Of a stretch of DNA of 64,000 nt, positions 50,901 through 58,571 are shown in pieces. Where the stretch lies: NCBI GenBank assembly GCA_010645155.1, contig CM021319.1:1847085-1911084 (forward strand), in the 5' to 3' direction. Position 1 is the first letter of the stretch, and the number at the start of each line of letters is the position of its first letter. This stretch comes from Tigriopus japonicus (Eukaryota > Arthropoda > Copepoda > Harpacticoida > Harpacticidae). The position numbers and the translations under genes are program-made. The notes beneath the pieces were generated by a model, which saw nothing but the letters and a program-made list of their open reading frames with translations, was not told where the DNA came from and did not search any database.

Positions 50901-52843
50901 TGCATTTATACAATTTTGTAACCAGCTGCTTTCGGTTTCGGTTTCGGTTAAGCCCTCTGGCGGCCGAAACTTTTGGATTCGGTTATGAGCCCTTTCGGTC
51001 CATCACTATTGAGAAATATCCCCTTGTACAGGAGCTTTTCAGATTGTTCAGTTGAGTATTTGTAACAGTTATTTAGAACTAAATTCAGAACTAACCAACG
51101 GTGAGAAGGGCAAAGCTATCTACATCTGCGTTATAAGCATTGTATTTAAGTAAGCCCCGGCATTTGATGCCAATAAGGGAATGAAAGTTACAGAAATTCC
51201 CCATCTCTATGGATATATTGACTAAGCCTCTTGAGGTATTTTTCGACATCCATGATCAAACATACCCAATCTTAACTCAAATGAAGCCAAATCAGAGCAG
51301 GAACATTGACTCTTTCAGCCATGAGGAAGAATGGAGCGTGAACCCAACGATTTATTTGACTTGTTTTCATTAGGTCAATATTTCTATGAAAATGACATTT
51401 TATTCCATATCATGTCCATACAACTTTTTGGCACCAAGAGCCCACCCCTGGTTTTGTGTGTTTAGGGGTTTATTTGTGTTTATTTATTTATATGTGTTGC
51501 AGCGCAATCGTATTTTACTTCTTCGTTTTTCTGTTTTGACCTTGTTTTTGAAGCTTTCTCATGCGGCGGGTCCTTGAAGTGATTGCTGGCACGAATATCG
51601 TTTTAGCCTTAATTCAACAGTGGATCATTCCGAGTGTGGTCAATTCCTTAATTCCTTTCTCCGTGAGTCACACGCCAAACTCTACTTAGATATAAATCAA
51701 CAAACAAACGCCATTCGAAAATTTGGCCCTAAATCGCCCCAATTGCATGTTTGTGGATTTGCACAAAAAAACAAAAATTCAAATTCTTCTATTAGAGTGA
51801 ACCAGATGAAACCTAACGTCTTTAATGAAACCTTGCTATACGATTTTGAAACGTTCACTGAATCACTGAACGCATGAGCAAAGATATATTATGTATACGT
51901 TAAGAGAGTCCATATTGGACATTCGCTTTACTGGATCAAACGAATGCCCAAGCAATGGCCTTTCTCATTAAGTCAAGCGTTTCATAACCACAAAACCACT
52001 ATCCTTTTGTACTGAAAGTGTTTTTCTTCAACATGCATCCTTTTTTGATGAAATGCAGAATTGGCCAGTATCTTTATATTGACAAAATTAAATCTACAGG
52101 CAAACTAATCCTGGTTTTATTATCCACAGCGATTGGAATTTGGAAATGCGGCTGAGCGGCTCCTAAAAATCGCCGTACGTATATAACCGGACACGAAACT
52201 ATTCGCTATCAAAAAACAAATGGACCTTTTTTTTCTTTCAGATTCCCAATCACTTGATCTGGTTAACTTGGTTCTACCTGATTTTCCACTCGTTCCTGAA
52301 CACGATGGGCGAAATTTTGGGCTTTGCAGACCGCGAGTTCTATCGGGATTGGTGGAACGCCAACAATATCCTCACGTTTTGGAAGAACTGGAATTTGCCC
52401 GTCCATCGTTGGTGTGTTCGCCACATCTTCAAACCCGTGCTGAAAAGCGGTTACTCGGTTCAGTCCGCTCAAGTGATCGTTTTCTTTATCTCGGCCTTCT
52501 TCCATGAATACCTGATTTCGGTGCCACTTAGGGTCTTCAAAGTGTACGCATTCATGGGCATGTTTTTGCAGGTGTGTGGAGCAGATCATACAAGAGTAGA
52601 TGTGCCTAAAGACTGAGGAATAAGGAGAGTATCATGTCAATCAATGATTTTTTCTTTCAGATTCCACTAATTTTCTTGTCTAGTTGGCTGGAGCGAGTGG
52701 CTGGACCTCGGGCGGGGAATATTTGTGTGTGGCTCTCGTTGATCATTGGTCAGCCTTTGGCAGTTATGATGTACTACCACGATTTTGTGGTGGAGCATTA
52801 TGGTCGCGAGCTTATCAACTATTTTGGCCATTTGGATGCCTAG
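20952..52843 (+). CDS. DGAT1: Diacylglycerol O-acyltransferase 1
   Basis: Multi-pass ER membrane enzyme of the MBOAT family; joins acyl-CoA to diacylglycerol in the last step of triacylglycerol synthesis. CDS = 20952-21079, 29029-29157, 34706-34803, 35337-35498, 40905-41078, 41996-42140, 51554-51662, 52130-52174, 52242-52571, 52661-52843: 1503 nt, 500 aa (human 488), TAG at 52841-52843. All junctions are GT-AG and keep frame. Landmarks: [19 protein letters not shown] (about 36-54), [12 protein letters not shown] (about 79-90), [20 protein letters not shown] ahead of CYELNFP (exon 6), [10 protein letters not shown] (exon 7), FYRDWWN (363-369, acyl-CoA-binding motif), [12 protein letters not shown] with the catalytic His near 418, and [14 protein letters not shown] near the C-terminus. 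The cytosolic N-terminus is short. Introns make up 95% of the span and are packed with transposons; introns 1 and 6 exceed 7.9 and 9.4 kb. Confidence 0.95.
21080..22114 (+). other. DGAT1 intron 1, first kilobase
   Basis: Begins with the GTACGTACG donor. AT-rich, no recognisable element before the hAT-type insertion at 22115. Confidence 0.5.
22115..23010. mobile_element. hAT-type element, TSD CTCATTAC, with internal palindrome
   Basis: Ends TAGGGCCCGGAAAAATA and its near-complement (TTGGCCCTA ending at 23010), with TATATATTT tracts just inside both ends. Perfect 8-bp flanking duplication CTCATTAC (22107-22114, 23011-23018), matching the hAT preference nTnnnnAn. An internal inverted pair (22548-22605 versus 22780-22835) includes GCCAGACCCATCTT and CCAGCATGGTT. 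896 bp, no transposase. Confidence 0.92.
23197..24549. mobile_element. Nested TIR element (TGATGGGATTC family) with insertion
   Basis: Outer ends: TGATGGGATTCGATCTG near 23203 and the inverted copy (complement of CAGATAGAAAACCAGATTG... CCATCA) ending near 24547. The 305-bp element at 48525-48829 is an uninterrupted relative: it aligns to about 23200-23390 and 24450-24547 here, so roughly 23393-24448 is a later insertion. That insertion carries its own inverted ends (CTCGGA/TCCGAG and TATTAATACTAGACC-type), and a shorter relative is at 54116-54625. An additional 50-bp inverted pair (23396-23450 / 23490-23543) forms a hairpin. No transposase. Exact borders are approximate. Confidence 0.75.
23713..24071. 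mobile_element. Innermost MITE with TA-flanked TIRs
   Basis: Ends TAGAGGTTGTGAAGAATTG and CAATTCATCACAACCTCTA are inverted repeats. The related copy at about 54455 lacks this segment entirely, reading straight from CATTTTTTGCTA into TTGCTAGTGGTCAC, which is a natural empty site. TA at the junction fits Tc1/mariner-type targeting. Confidence 0.8.
24550..26741. other. DGAT1 intron 1, AT-rich with degenerate repeats
   Basis: Starts with one end of the CAGTGATGGAC...CCGAAACCG family (24554 on; its other end was not found). Two diverged direct repeats about 170 bp apart (26455-26570 and 26625-26735) share CCATTC-TTTTTC and GAAATGCT-AAGCC blocks. No gene recognised. Confidence 0.5.
26742..27862. 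mobile_element. Long-TIR element with CACGGTGTTCCG ends
   Basis: Ends CACGGTGTTCCGAATGGC at 26742 and its complement at 27845-27862. Inverted similarity extends over several hundred bases on each side (CAAAGACATCATGGCACTTTTTGG near 26785 versus its complement near 27805; TAAGCTCCAAAACTC blocks further in). 1121 bp, no ORF. TGCT on both sides is a possible 4-bp duplication; CAC ends plus a 4-bp TSD would fit the CMC/Chapaev group, but this is tentative. A relative is at 36638-37107. Confidence 0.8.
28164..28411. mobile_element. hAT MITE with CAGGGGTCGGCAA ends
   Basis: Ends CAGGGGTCGGCAATAGC and complement ...GGTTGCCGACCCCTG, the classic hAT-MITE terminus. Flanks GCATAAGC (28156-28163) and GCGTAAGC (28412-28419) are an 8-bp duplication with one mismatch. 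248 bp. A 249-bp sister is at 49412-49660. Confidence 0.92.
29217..29674. repeat. Fold-back element, about 200-bp arms
   Basis: Left arm contains GAAGCACTGGAATCATGGAG and GGGAGGCTAGCAATGA; the complement lies at 29620-29662. Pairing continues through TTCTTCTGCAAATGAGACCT. It lies 60 bp downstream of DGAT1 exon 2. No coding content. Confidence 0.85.
29675..32955. other. DGAT1 intron 2, mostly unrecognised
   Basis: A smaller fold-back at 29793-29987 (GCTGAGTTATTTGAGTTTAA and its complement; CCGGGTAT inside). At 30470-30545 a repeat shared with 15990-16110, followed by a B-box-like GTTTCGAATCC at about 30576. The rest is AT-rich. 32270-32950 may be the eroded 5' part of the LINE that follows, but no conserved block is clear there. 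Confidence 0.45.
32956..34541 (+). mobile_element. Degenerate non-LTR retrotransposon (CR1/jockey-like LINE)
   Basis: The endonuclease part (32956-33436) has LYRAPF and the catalytic-type VVGDFNFP motif, then LSDQSIL. The reverse-transcriptase part has [21 protein letters not shown] (33540-33605), a GFKLI..TQLVD segment and YLDFAKAFD (to about 33780). After a TG-rich interruption come [15 protein letters not shown] (about 33850), [14 protein letters not shown] and a typical C-terminus [10 protein letters not shown] ending at a stop at 34541. Frameshifts and stops throughout; not active. An AATAATAATAATG tail at 34640-34655 fits a LINE 3' end. Confidence 0.88.
36638..37107. mobile_element. Truncated copy of the CACGGTGTTCCG element
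   Basis: Shares with 26742-27862 the blocks AAAGTTGGGTAATAC, GTCCATTTTGAACATGGTCC, AACTATTTAGAG (complement) and GGACCATTCAAAGTCAAATAA, and ends AAGCCATTCGGAACACCATG. One terminus is missing and there is a small deletion before the surviving end. Confidence 0.75.
39870..40235 (+). mobile_element. Left-half copy of the CAGGGTTG hAT-type element
   Basis: Begins CAGGGTTGCATCAATCCCGC and follows the 16786 copy through GTTGACATTAAACCC, TATATGCGACTT and CAATGCGAC, then stops matching. No right end. Confidence 0.8.
40353..40571. mobile_element. Palindromic MITE with a perfect 27-bp hairpin core
   Basis: Inverted arms run from AGGTAGTTTTGAAG at 40353 to the complement at 40571. The core arms 40424-40450 and 40474-40500 are exact complements over 27 bp (CCATGCTCGATCAAG...), separated by 23 nt. 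A degenerate relative lies at 41780-41905 in the next intron. Confidence 0.88.
41780..41905. repeat. Degenerate relative of the 40353-40571 MITE
   Basis: Shares GACCATGCTTGAGTACATAAGC and TATGCTTCCAGACC blocks with it. Inverted symmetry is mostly lost. In DGAT1 intron 5, 90 bp before exon 6. Confidence 0.55.
42471..44697. mobile_element. 2.2-kb TIR element with perfect 10-bp TSD
   Basis: Ends TATGGACCCTATATCTAGAA and complement (ending CCATA at 44697). TIRs are about 80 bp, through ACCAGGACGA-AGCTTGCAAG and CAGTGTTGC. Flanked by a perfect 10-bp duplication GAAGAGGTCG (42461-42470 and 44698-44707). The interior holds diverged direct repeats (GTGCTAG-AA-TTGACTTC, AAGTAAACTTCTAGCAAGC) and a B-box-like GGTTTGAGTCCC near 42630. 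No transposase. TSD length and TIRs fit a MULE-like element (8-10 bp TSD), but this is not proven. Confidence 0.88.
45498..45553. repeat. Perfect hairpin: 27-bp arms, 2-nt loop
   Basis: 45498-45524 and 45527-45553 are exact reverse complements (GAGGTGAACGGAGCTTGC... ATAC), with only TG between. It abuts the left end of the next TIR element. Confidence 0.97.
45555..46194. mobile_element. TIR element with CTAGCTTAG ends
   Basis: CTAGCTTAGAAAACCACCCC and GCAATGCTAAGTG at the left; exact complement at 46156-46194. Inner match AAAACAAACGTA near 45618 versus its complement near 46130. 640 bp, no transposase, no clear TSD. Confidence 0.85.
46289..46443. repeat. Small fold-back (about 155 bp)
   Basis: TATGCACCCACAAATAAAGG pairs with the complement of CTTCCTTTGCAGGTGCATA; the inner arm TTTCATTTTAATTG pairs with CAATAAAATGAAA; and CCTCGGG/CCCTCGG brackets the centre. 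Part of the third-level insertion. Confidence 0.85.
47784..48516. mobile_element. hAT-type element R2, TSD GTCTCAAC (uninterrupted copy of R1)
   Basis: Starts TAGATACACTAAGATAG, ends TAGTATTTCTA, with TIR-like GATTGGCATTC near both ends. Perfect 8-bp duplication GTCTCAAC (47776-47783, 48517-48524). Around 47935 it reads GATTTTGTAGTGATCTGACC with a single ATTTTGTA: the empty site for the insertion seen in R1. 733 bp. Confidence 0.92.
48525..48829. mobile_element. 305-bp hAT-type MITE (TAGTGATGG ends)
   Basis: Ends TAGTGATGGGATTCAATCTG and complement (CTCCATCAGTA). Flanks GTCTCAAC (48517-48524) and GTCCCAAC (48830-48837) are an 8-bp duplication with one mismatch. Uninterrupted relative of 23197-24549. 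Confidence 0.87.
48845..49010 (+). repeat. Partial element rich in AATTACAATTAC palindromes
   Basis: Begins CAGGGTTGGGGAGTAATTG, a terminus of hAT type, followed by reiterated TAATTGCAATTA motifs. No opposite end found. Confidence 0.55.
49170..49403. repeat. Partial copy of the TTTCGGTTTCGG element
   Basis: GTTGTCAAACTCCATC-TTTACGGAGCATGTCTAC, then TTTCGGTTTCGGTAGGCATA and CGAAAGCGCTTTCGGTTCATCACTA: inverted relative of the left part of 50693-51008. Only one terminus is present. Confidence 0.75.
49412..49660. mobile_element. hAT MITE, sister of 28164-28411
   Basis: Ends CAGGGGTCGGCAACCGG and complement GGTTGCCGATCCCTG; interior GGGCCCA/TGGGCC-rich as in the sister copy. Flanks TTCGAAGA (49404-49411) and TTCTAAGA (49661-49668) are an 8-bp duplication with one mismatch. 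249 bp. Confidence 0.92.
49669..50692 (+). other. DGAT1 intron 6, mostly unrecognised
   Basis: 49715-49765 is a remnant of the AGGTCA-array family (TGTGACCTTC, TGACCTTTTTACTATGA, CGTTTTACCGTG). The rest is AT-rich with no recognised feature. Confidence 0.5.
50693..51008. mobile_element. 316-bp hAT-type MITE, TSD TTGAGAAA
   Basis: Ends CAGTTATGGACCGAAAG and the complement of TAGTGATGGACCGAAAGG. Perfect 8-bp duplication TTGAGAAA (50685-50692, 51009-51016). Interior rich in TTTCGG repeats. Relatives at 49170-49403 and from 24554. Confidence 0.92.
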
Positions 52844-53156
52844 ACACCGGCCTGACATCATCCCAAGGAGGATAAATTTTAATTGCTATTATTCTGAAAA
52901 TAACCATACATTGTATCCTATCAAAACACAAAAAAACGATTAATAACTATTCTAAACTGCTTCATGTGACTATTTCAAGCGACACATTTTGAATTATTTA
53001 TTATGATCGACGATTTTAAAGGACGGCTTTTAAGTACTGAATGTACTGAACTAAAAGCTGCCTTGAGTCATTCCAAACTTTGTGGGTTTGTGAGGTTTTC
53101 GGAATTTGTTGAGTACAATCACCCAATATCAACCCACTATCACAACAGTCAAAAAT
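52844..53156. other. 3' flank of DGAT1
   Basis: AT-rich; presumably the 3' UTR. No unambiguous AATAAA was found in the first 150 bases. Confidence 0.4.
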
Positions 53157-53471
53157 CACAGATCATATAATGGCTAGACCTCGCTTCGTGCGAGAAAAAG
53201 GTGGGCAACTTTGCTTCATCAGCTGGTACATAACACTACACCCTAAAATGGTGGGAATTTCAAACTTTTCAAACTTTTGCCAGCGTGGCCAAATCCTGAA
53301 CAAACTCAACGCACCTTTACGTACTTTGTTCTCGACGCGAGCGAGCGTCGCTACTTCTGAGCACGCGGTCGCCCTGAGATTTTGAAGCTAGCGCAGCTGG
53401 GCATAGTGGTGTCACTTTTCTCTCGCCGACGGACCGGGCCTATGCGACATCTAGTCATTATATGATCTGTG
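53157..53471. mobile_element. 315-bp hAT-type MITE, TSD TCAAAAAT
   Basis: Ends CACAGATCATATAATGGCTAG and complement (CTAGTCATTATATGATCTGTG). Perfect 8-bp duplication TCAAAAAT (53149-53156, 53472-53479). The GC-richer interior has no coding content. Confidence 0.92.
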
Positions 53472-53479
53472 TCAAAAAT

Positions 53480-54115
53480 AGGCCCCGGTAGATTGGCGCG
53501 CATGTGCCAAATGGTAGAATGCCCCATCTCCTTGAGGATTCTTTCTCACAAGCGGGTGATCTTGGTCGCAAGGGAGTTTAAAAAACTTCATAACCGCTTG
53601 ATGACCTCCCGTCATCAACAACCAGGTCACATGTTCAATGAGGTTGGGTCCTATGAGGGGCAAAGCCACAACTCAATTCACCAAATGAGATCAAAGTTTT
53701 CATTTAGCAATCCTTCTTCAATCAATTCAATTCCTCTGAGCAATCAAGAGCACTTAAATCCAGTAATTCCCTAGAGCCCTTATCCCTAAAAACTTGACAC
53801 CTTAAGATGTCGAATCTGTCATTTTTGGCGGTCTTTCTAAGGTCCCGTTTTTAAAGCTTTGCCGGATCAAATCTAAGAGTAAAGTATTTTTAACCATGGT
53901 ATATTAATCTTAGCAAGCATCGGAAACTAAAGTTCTGTATCGAGAACCACAAAAAAAAACTAACTTTGTGAGGTTGCGAGATTGTTAACTTGAATTTTAA
54001 ACATTTAACATTTCAAATCTAACTTAAAAATCCACGTACATGGGAGCCGACGTACATAAACATCCTCAAGTGGACGGCAAAGTCACAGAGTTCCAGATTG
54101 GTTATGGTCAGCCAG
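53480..54115. other. Intergenic, nothing recognised
   Basis: Between two transposon copies. ORFs have no recognisable family content. Confidence 0.4.
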
Positions 54116-54625
54116 ACTCTTAGATCAATTATAATCACTAGATAGCGTGCAAGCTTTAGTCTGGCTGATTTGACAAGGAAAATGTCGCCATCACAACTAT
54201 TGAGCGGATAGTTAGTGTGACCAAACATGTGAATCAAGACCAACTTTTGTTAACTCGTTCTTGAAGCCACAAGTTTTTTTGTCCATATATGCATTGAATC
54301 AACCCTACATAATGCAAAAGTTTAAATTCATGTTCTTCCTACCAATGACTTATTCAATGTATTGACAAAAAAGTTCCAAGTTGAAGTATTCAAATCCAAG
54401 GTATAGTCACCTAGTGACGTCTTGGTTCTTCTGAGAAAGTGACCACTAGCAATAGCAAAAAATGACCCAAAACCATTACTCAATTCCACCTTTGATTCAT
54501 CAATTTCATAGTTGTCATTTGCTTGTTCACTCAATTCAAATGTTCCCACACTTTTGTCCGCTCAACAGTTGGCGACCGGAGACACATTTTTAGGCATACA
54601 CTCTGTCCAGTATTAATAGAAGTCA
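54116..54625 (-). mobile_element. Shorter, inverted copy of the 23.5-24.45 kb insertion
   Basis: The minus strand aligns to about 23543-24437: CTTCTATTAATACT, TCGCCAACTGTTGAGCGG, TTTTGGGTCATT, GACGTCACTAGGTGAC, TTTGGTCACACTAA and GCACGCTATCTAGTGATTATAA occur in the same order. It lacks the 23713-24071 MITE and a 12-codon stretch near its end. The TIR-like ends (TATTAATACTGG / TAATCACTAGATAGC) are degenerate. Confidence 0.82.
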
Positions 54626-55078
54626 ATGTCCAGACTTGGCTAACGATTTGTTGGACAATTTTCAGGTCCCAGCTGACCTTTGGTTCATCGATCACTTGTG
54701 CCCAAACAAGTTCACTCTGTGATCGCAATATTCCAAAAAAACTACAACAACATTGCACAAATGGTGGTAAAATGCACTGAACAGACTGTATTTTTTTGTT
54801 TGAGCACAACGCGCCATGGAAAAAACAAAGTTTTAACATCAAACCTTTGCTAATTGACAGCTATAACTTGTCCAACAAAATCTTCTGTATGTGGTGATGC
54901 CCACCCTGAGGGGCAAAGTCAATCAGGGCTGCCAAAATATGCTACACACATGGTAGTTAGTAGCTACATATATGTATTGACAAATCATATTGCGCAAATA
55001 TTTTGTTTGATTCATTCAATAACTTGATTTGTTTGCCTTTGATTTGCACATGAAGGTTTTGAAGTAACTCCATGGCGA

Positions 55079-55350
55079 TAATGGATGAGTGTAATCGAAC
55101 GAATTCAGCTGGGGATTCTGGGGCCAAAATGGCTAGGGATGCGCCAGAGTCGAGACTCACCCTCCATAAAACTTAATCAAAATTCGTGAGCCCAATTTGT
55201 TTTCTTCATTTTGACAATCAATTGAAATAAGATTTTTTCCTCATGTAGGAAACTAAAACTATGAAATGTCCAAACCTAGTTCTGACCCATCCCTAGCCAT
55301 TTTGGCCCCAGAATCCCCAGCTGAATTTGTTCGATTACGCTCATCCATTG
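55079..55350. repeat. Fold-back repeat, about 70-bp arms
   Basis: ATGGATGAGTGTAATCGAAC, CAGCTGGGGATTCTGGGGCC and AAAATGGCTAGGGATG (55080-55135) occur in inverse complement at 55285-55350. Spacer about 150 bp. Confidence 0.9.
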
Positions 55351-55698
55351 TGGACAGATAATCAATAAACTCATTTCATTTTCCAACCCATGCTTTAACT
55401 TGGCAATATCATGTCTAAAACTAGCTAAATGAGTTGTAATGTTGTGGGGAGCTGTATGCTTGAAAAACAAAAACAAATCATTCAATAACAGCCTTTGACT
55501 GGAAAAACAGCTTAGAAGGGCCAGAGCACTTCTTATTTTACACTATGATGACGGAATCAATTCTTATTGGCATGATTTTTACAAATTTAAAGCGAAAATC
55601 TCATTATTACTTGAACTGCCTGACTTGATGGTGGTGACAACTGACAACACTGACAAACGTGAAGCTTCAAAGAAGCCCAACGACTCAATCATCTTGAC

Positions 55699-56172
55699 TA
55701 GAGACGCTCTAGTGAGAGACCGGCGAGGTTGGGACCGGCGTCAATGACGCCATTCAATTTGCATCATGTGATTGGCTGATCCCTTTTTGGGCGCCGTTTT
55801 CAACATTTCCAAACAGATGGAACCCTCAACAAGCCCTCGCTCAATTCAGTGCCTCCACATCTTACTTTGAAGCAGAAAGTTTGCGTCTTTCTAGAGCCCA
55901 ACCTAATGTGCCGTAAAAAGGGTTAATGCATCCAACTTGAAAGGTCACTTGAAAGGGTTGATGCTTCCAACTTGAAAGGTCACTTGAAAGGGTTTCAGTG
56001 AAAATGCTATTTGACAATTTCTTACGTTCAAAGCATGGAGAGTCTGTTTATTTGGAAATGTTTTTAGTTCAAAAAATCGTTTACTTTTCTCCATGGCGCT
56101 TGAGTCAAAACCTCGCCCGTCTCTCACTAGAACTAGAGGGCTGCATTTAGCCCGCTAACTAAAACGTCTCTA
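55699..56172 (-). mobile_element. hAT-type element, inverted uninterrupted copy of 44981-46669
   Basis: Ends TAGAGACGCTCTAGTGAGAG and ...CGTCTCTA. Flanks ATCTTGAC (55691-55698) and ATCTTAAC (56173-56180) are an 8-bp duplication with one mismatch, matching nTnnnnAn. Contains a short tandem duplication (55921-55995) of a 36-bp unit with CCAACTTGAAAGGTCACTTG. 474 bp. Confidence 0.9.
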
Positions 56173-56180
56173 ATCTTAAC

Positions 56181-56932
56181 ACTTTTTTCCATTTATTATG
56201 TTTTGGGAAGAAACTGAACAACAACCATGTCTGTAACTCGGAAATGATTCATCTTACAAAAGATGTATGAATCTCAAAAAAACAGGCAGATAGCAATTCT
56301 TTTGATACATGTGTTCTTATTCCCTTCATGTCGCCTATTTTCGATTTTAGCCATCTGCCCTCTGCTCTGTTTTATAAAAAAAATATTACATTTACCTGAC
56401 ATCTGATCCCTCGTCTACCATTTGTCTTCAAATCTAAAGTAGCTTCTGAATTCAAAGCTATGTGTGCATTGGGAAAGCCGCCAAAAATCCATTTGAGAAC
56501 ATAAATGATTATGTCTCTTTCACACCTAAGTTGCAAACTGTCTTTCAAAAAAGCCTTTACTTTTTGATACATGTCCAATAAGAAAACTTTTTCATACCAC
56601 ATATATTTTCTTCATATATATCTTCTTTCTATTTGTCTTCGAACATTTCAGCAATATATTTAATATTTTTGTATCCAGTCTTGACAGCATTCTCAAATTG
56701 AGGGTAAATGGCCAATCCCACTCTTCCAACATGGTCAGGCATTTCTTCGTTTGAGGGTTGTTTGAAATTTGTTAGTATTTTCGGAAGTAAAAAACAAAGG
56801 TGGGTTGAGAGGTTCGCTTTCTCGAACTTGCGCCGTCCAAGCGTGCATGCATGCAGCAAAACAAAACCTTGTTCTAACTTCCCCAGCACCCTACATCAAT
56901 AAATTCCTGTGGAGTAGTGGTCCAAGCGAAGC
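56181..56932. other. Region upstream of TIMM21; no gene confirmed
   Basis: Contains two minus-strand ORFs (56889-56629, 86 codons; 56602-56372, 76 codons) in different frames, with rather protein-like composition but no family I recognise. The first starts only 43 bases from the TIMM21 ATG on the opposite strand. Otherwise promoter/5' UTR space for TIMM21. Confidence 0.4.
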
Positions 56933-57928
56933 ATGAGCCATTTGGTGCACACCGTCTGTCATCGTGGAGGCTTGGGCGGGACCTTGGCTCGACCATCAGC
57001 CCATTGGTTAACGCGATCGAGCGCGCGCATCCCTAGCCGCGTTCTCTCCTTGCAGCTACTTTTTCAAGGCCACGACCGGTTTGAGCTTGGCCCGGCTTGG
57101 CTCCAAGTTCGCGGGTTCCATGGCTCGTGCAAGGCCGCTCTCGGTGCGGCTCGACCGAGCTCAGAGACACCCGCCCCCGTAGATCCGGTCGCCTCGGACA
57201 CGAACAGAACCGCCTTGCAAGTGGGATTCAAAGAGAAAGGTCTCGACATTTTCGCCGGATTCAGGGCCCAGATTTTGAGGGATCATCTTTTGGAGATGAT
57301 GACCTTGTTGTTGTTGTTTCAGCTAAAGAAAACGTGAAAACGGCCACGTACGGGAGCGTGATCGTGATCGGCGTGGGCATCACGGCCGTGGTCTTGTACA
57401 CCGTGTTCAGTGAGCTGTTTTCGTCCAGTTCGCCCGTCAAGTTGTTTCAGATGGCCTCGGAGAAATGCGTTCAACATCCACGGGTGCAAGATCTCTTGGG
57501 CGAGCCCATTAAGGCTTTTGGCGAGGAAACGCGACGAGGACGACGCCGACACGTCAGGTAAAGTACGCCCAAATTCTAATCCCTTGACAATTGACTGCAT
57601 ACGACCAAAGCAAAATAATGGAGATACGCACATCAAGATACCTTGCCGATTTTTTAGTCATATGGAATATGTGGATAAAGAGGGACGCAAAGGTATCCGA
57701 GTGCAGTTCTATTTACAAGGGTTACGGAAACGCGGCACGGCCAAAATTGATGCCCGAGAGGTCAGTTTTCTGTCATGGCATGTTCAAAGACCTTGGTGAA
57801 CGTATCGGATGGACGTCTAGTGTCGATTTGCGTTTCAGGATGAGTCGGGTTCGATGAAGACGAGGTTCATTATTGTCACCGCCGATGACTTGCTCGGGAC
57901 ATCGGTCGTGGTCGAAGACAACCGGTAG
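56933..57928 (+). CDS. TIMM21: Mitochondrial import inner membrane translocase subunit Tim21
   Basis: Inner-membrane protein of the TIM23 complex whose intermembrane-space domain contacts the TOM complex and, in animals, also escorts subunits to respiratory-chain assembly. CDS = 56933-57239, 57323-57557, 57658-57760, 57839-57928 (phases 1, 2, 0): 735 nt, 244 aa (human 248), TAG stop. The N-terminal ~95 residues are Arg/Ser/Ala-rich without acidic clusters early on, as in a mitochondrial presequence. The single membrane segment is YGSVIVIGVGITAVVLYTVF (112-131), followed by the hallmark ELFSSSSPVK, GEETRRGRRRHV, the beta-rich C-terminal domain and the terminal VVVEDNR. Introns are 80-100 bp. 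The intron-1 donor (G|GTCTCG) is poor, but it is the one that keeps frame to the clear TTTCAG acceptor. Converges with AMPK beta, stop codons 644 bp apart. Confidence 0.93.
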
Positions 57929-58266
57929 ATGCATACCTCTTGACCCAACCTCAATACACATCCTAAACGATTATCATCATACATGCTGTAATTTAACAAG
58001 CCGTGGGAAAGTACCAATTTGTCTACTGCCGTAGAGCCTCGAAAGGAAAGCACGAGATAAATTATGAAGACTTTGAATAATAACTTCAAATTAATTTCAG
58101 ATATCCACCCTTCTCAATGTTTATGAACTTAATAAGGTCGGTAATGGGTCACACTCAGCTTAGAATAGATATTGTTACGAACGCCGTTTTTCGTCGAGAT
58201 AGTCGTAATCGAGCCACTATTATCGGACGAAATCGGGTCGATCTCAGTTTGTTTCTTTGTAGTTCT

Positions 58267-58372
58267 GAAGGCTAGTTTTTTAGACGCCAAAGATCGATCT
58301 CAAGATCGTACTTCAGTACTACCTATAAGTTTGATCTTGAGATCGATCTTTGCGTCTAAAAAACTAGCTTCC
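58267..58372. repeat. Long hairpin between convergent genes
   Basis: Arms 58267-58307 and 58333-58372 are near-perfect inverse complements (GGCTAGTTTTTTAGACGC, AAGATCGATCTCAAGATC) with a 25-nt loop. It lies about midway between the TIMM21 and AMPK-beta stop codons. Confidence 0.93.
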
Positions 58373-58571
58373 ATTCATTCGGTTAACTTTTTCACCCCGT
58401 GGTCAGTGGCCAAGCAAAATACTGTTCGGACGTAAAATTATATATACTGTTTACTGTTTCGAAATTAAGTGCGTACAAATAAGAGTGCGCAGTGAAAACG
58501 CACATTTCATTTGAGGTGCAGTTCACAAATATGATAATGAGCATTCTTTCTTAAGGATCTCGATCTAATCA

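Noticed and set aside
53469..53774. 101-codon plus-strand ORF downstream of DGAT1
   Set aside because: No recognisable domain; begins at a MITE border and has no splice partner. Not distinguishable from chance.
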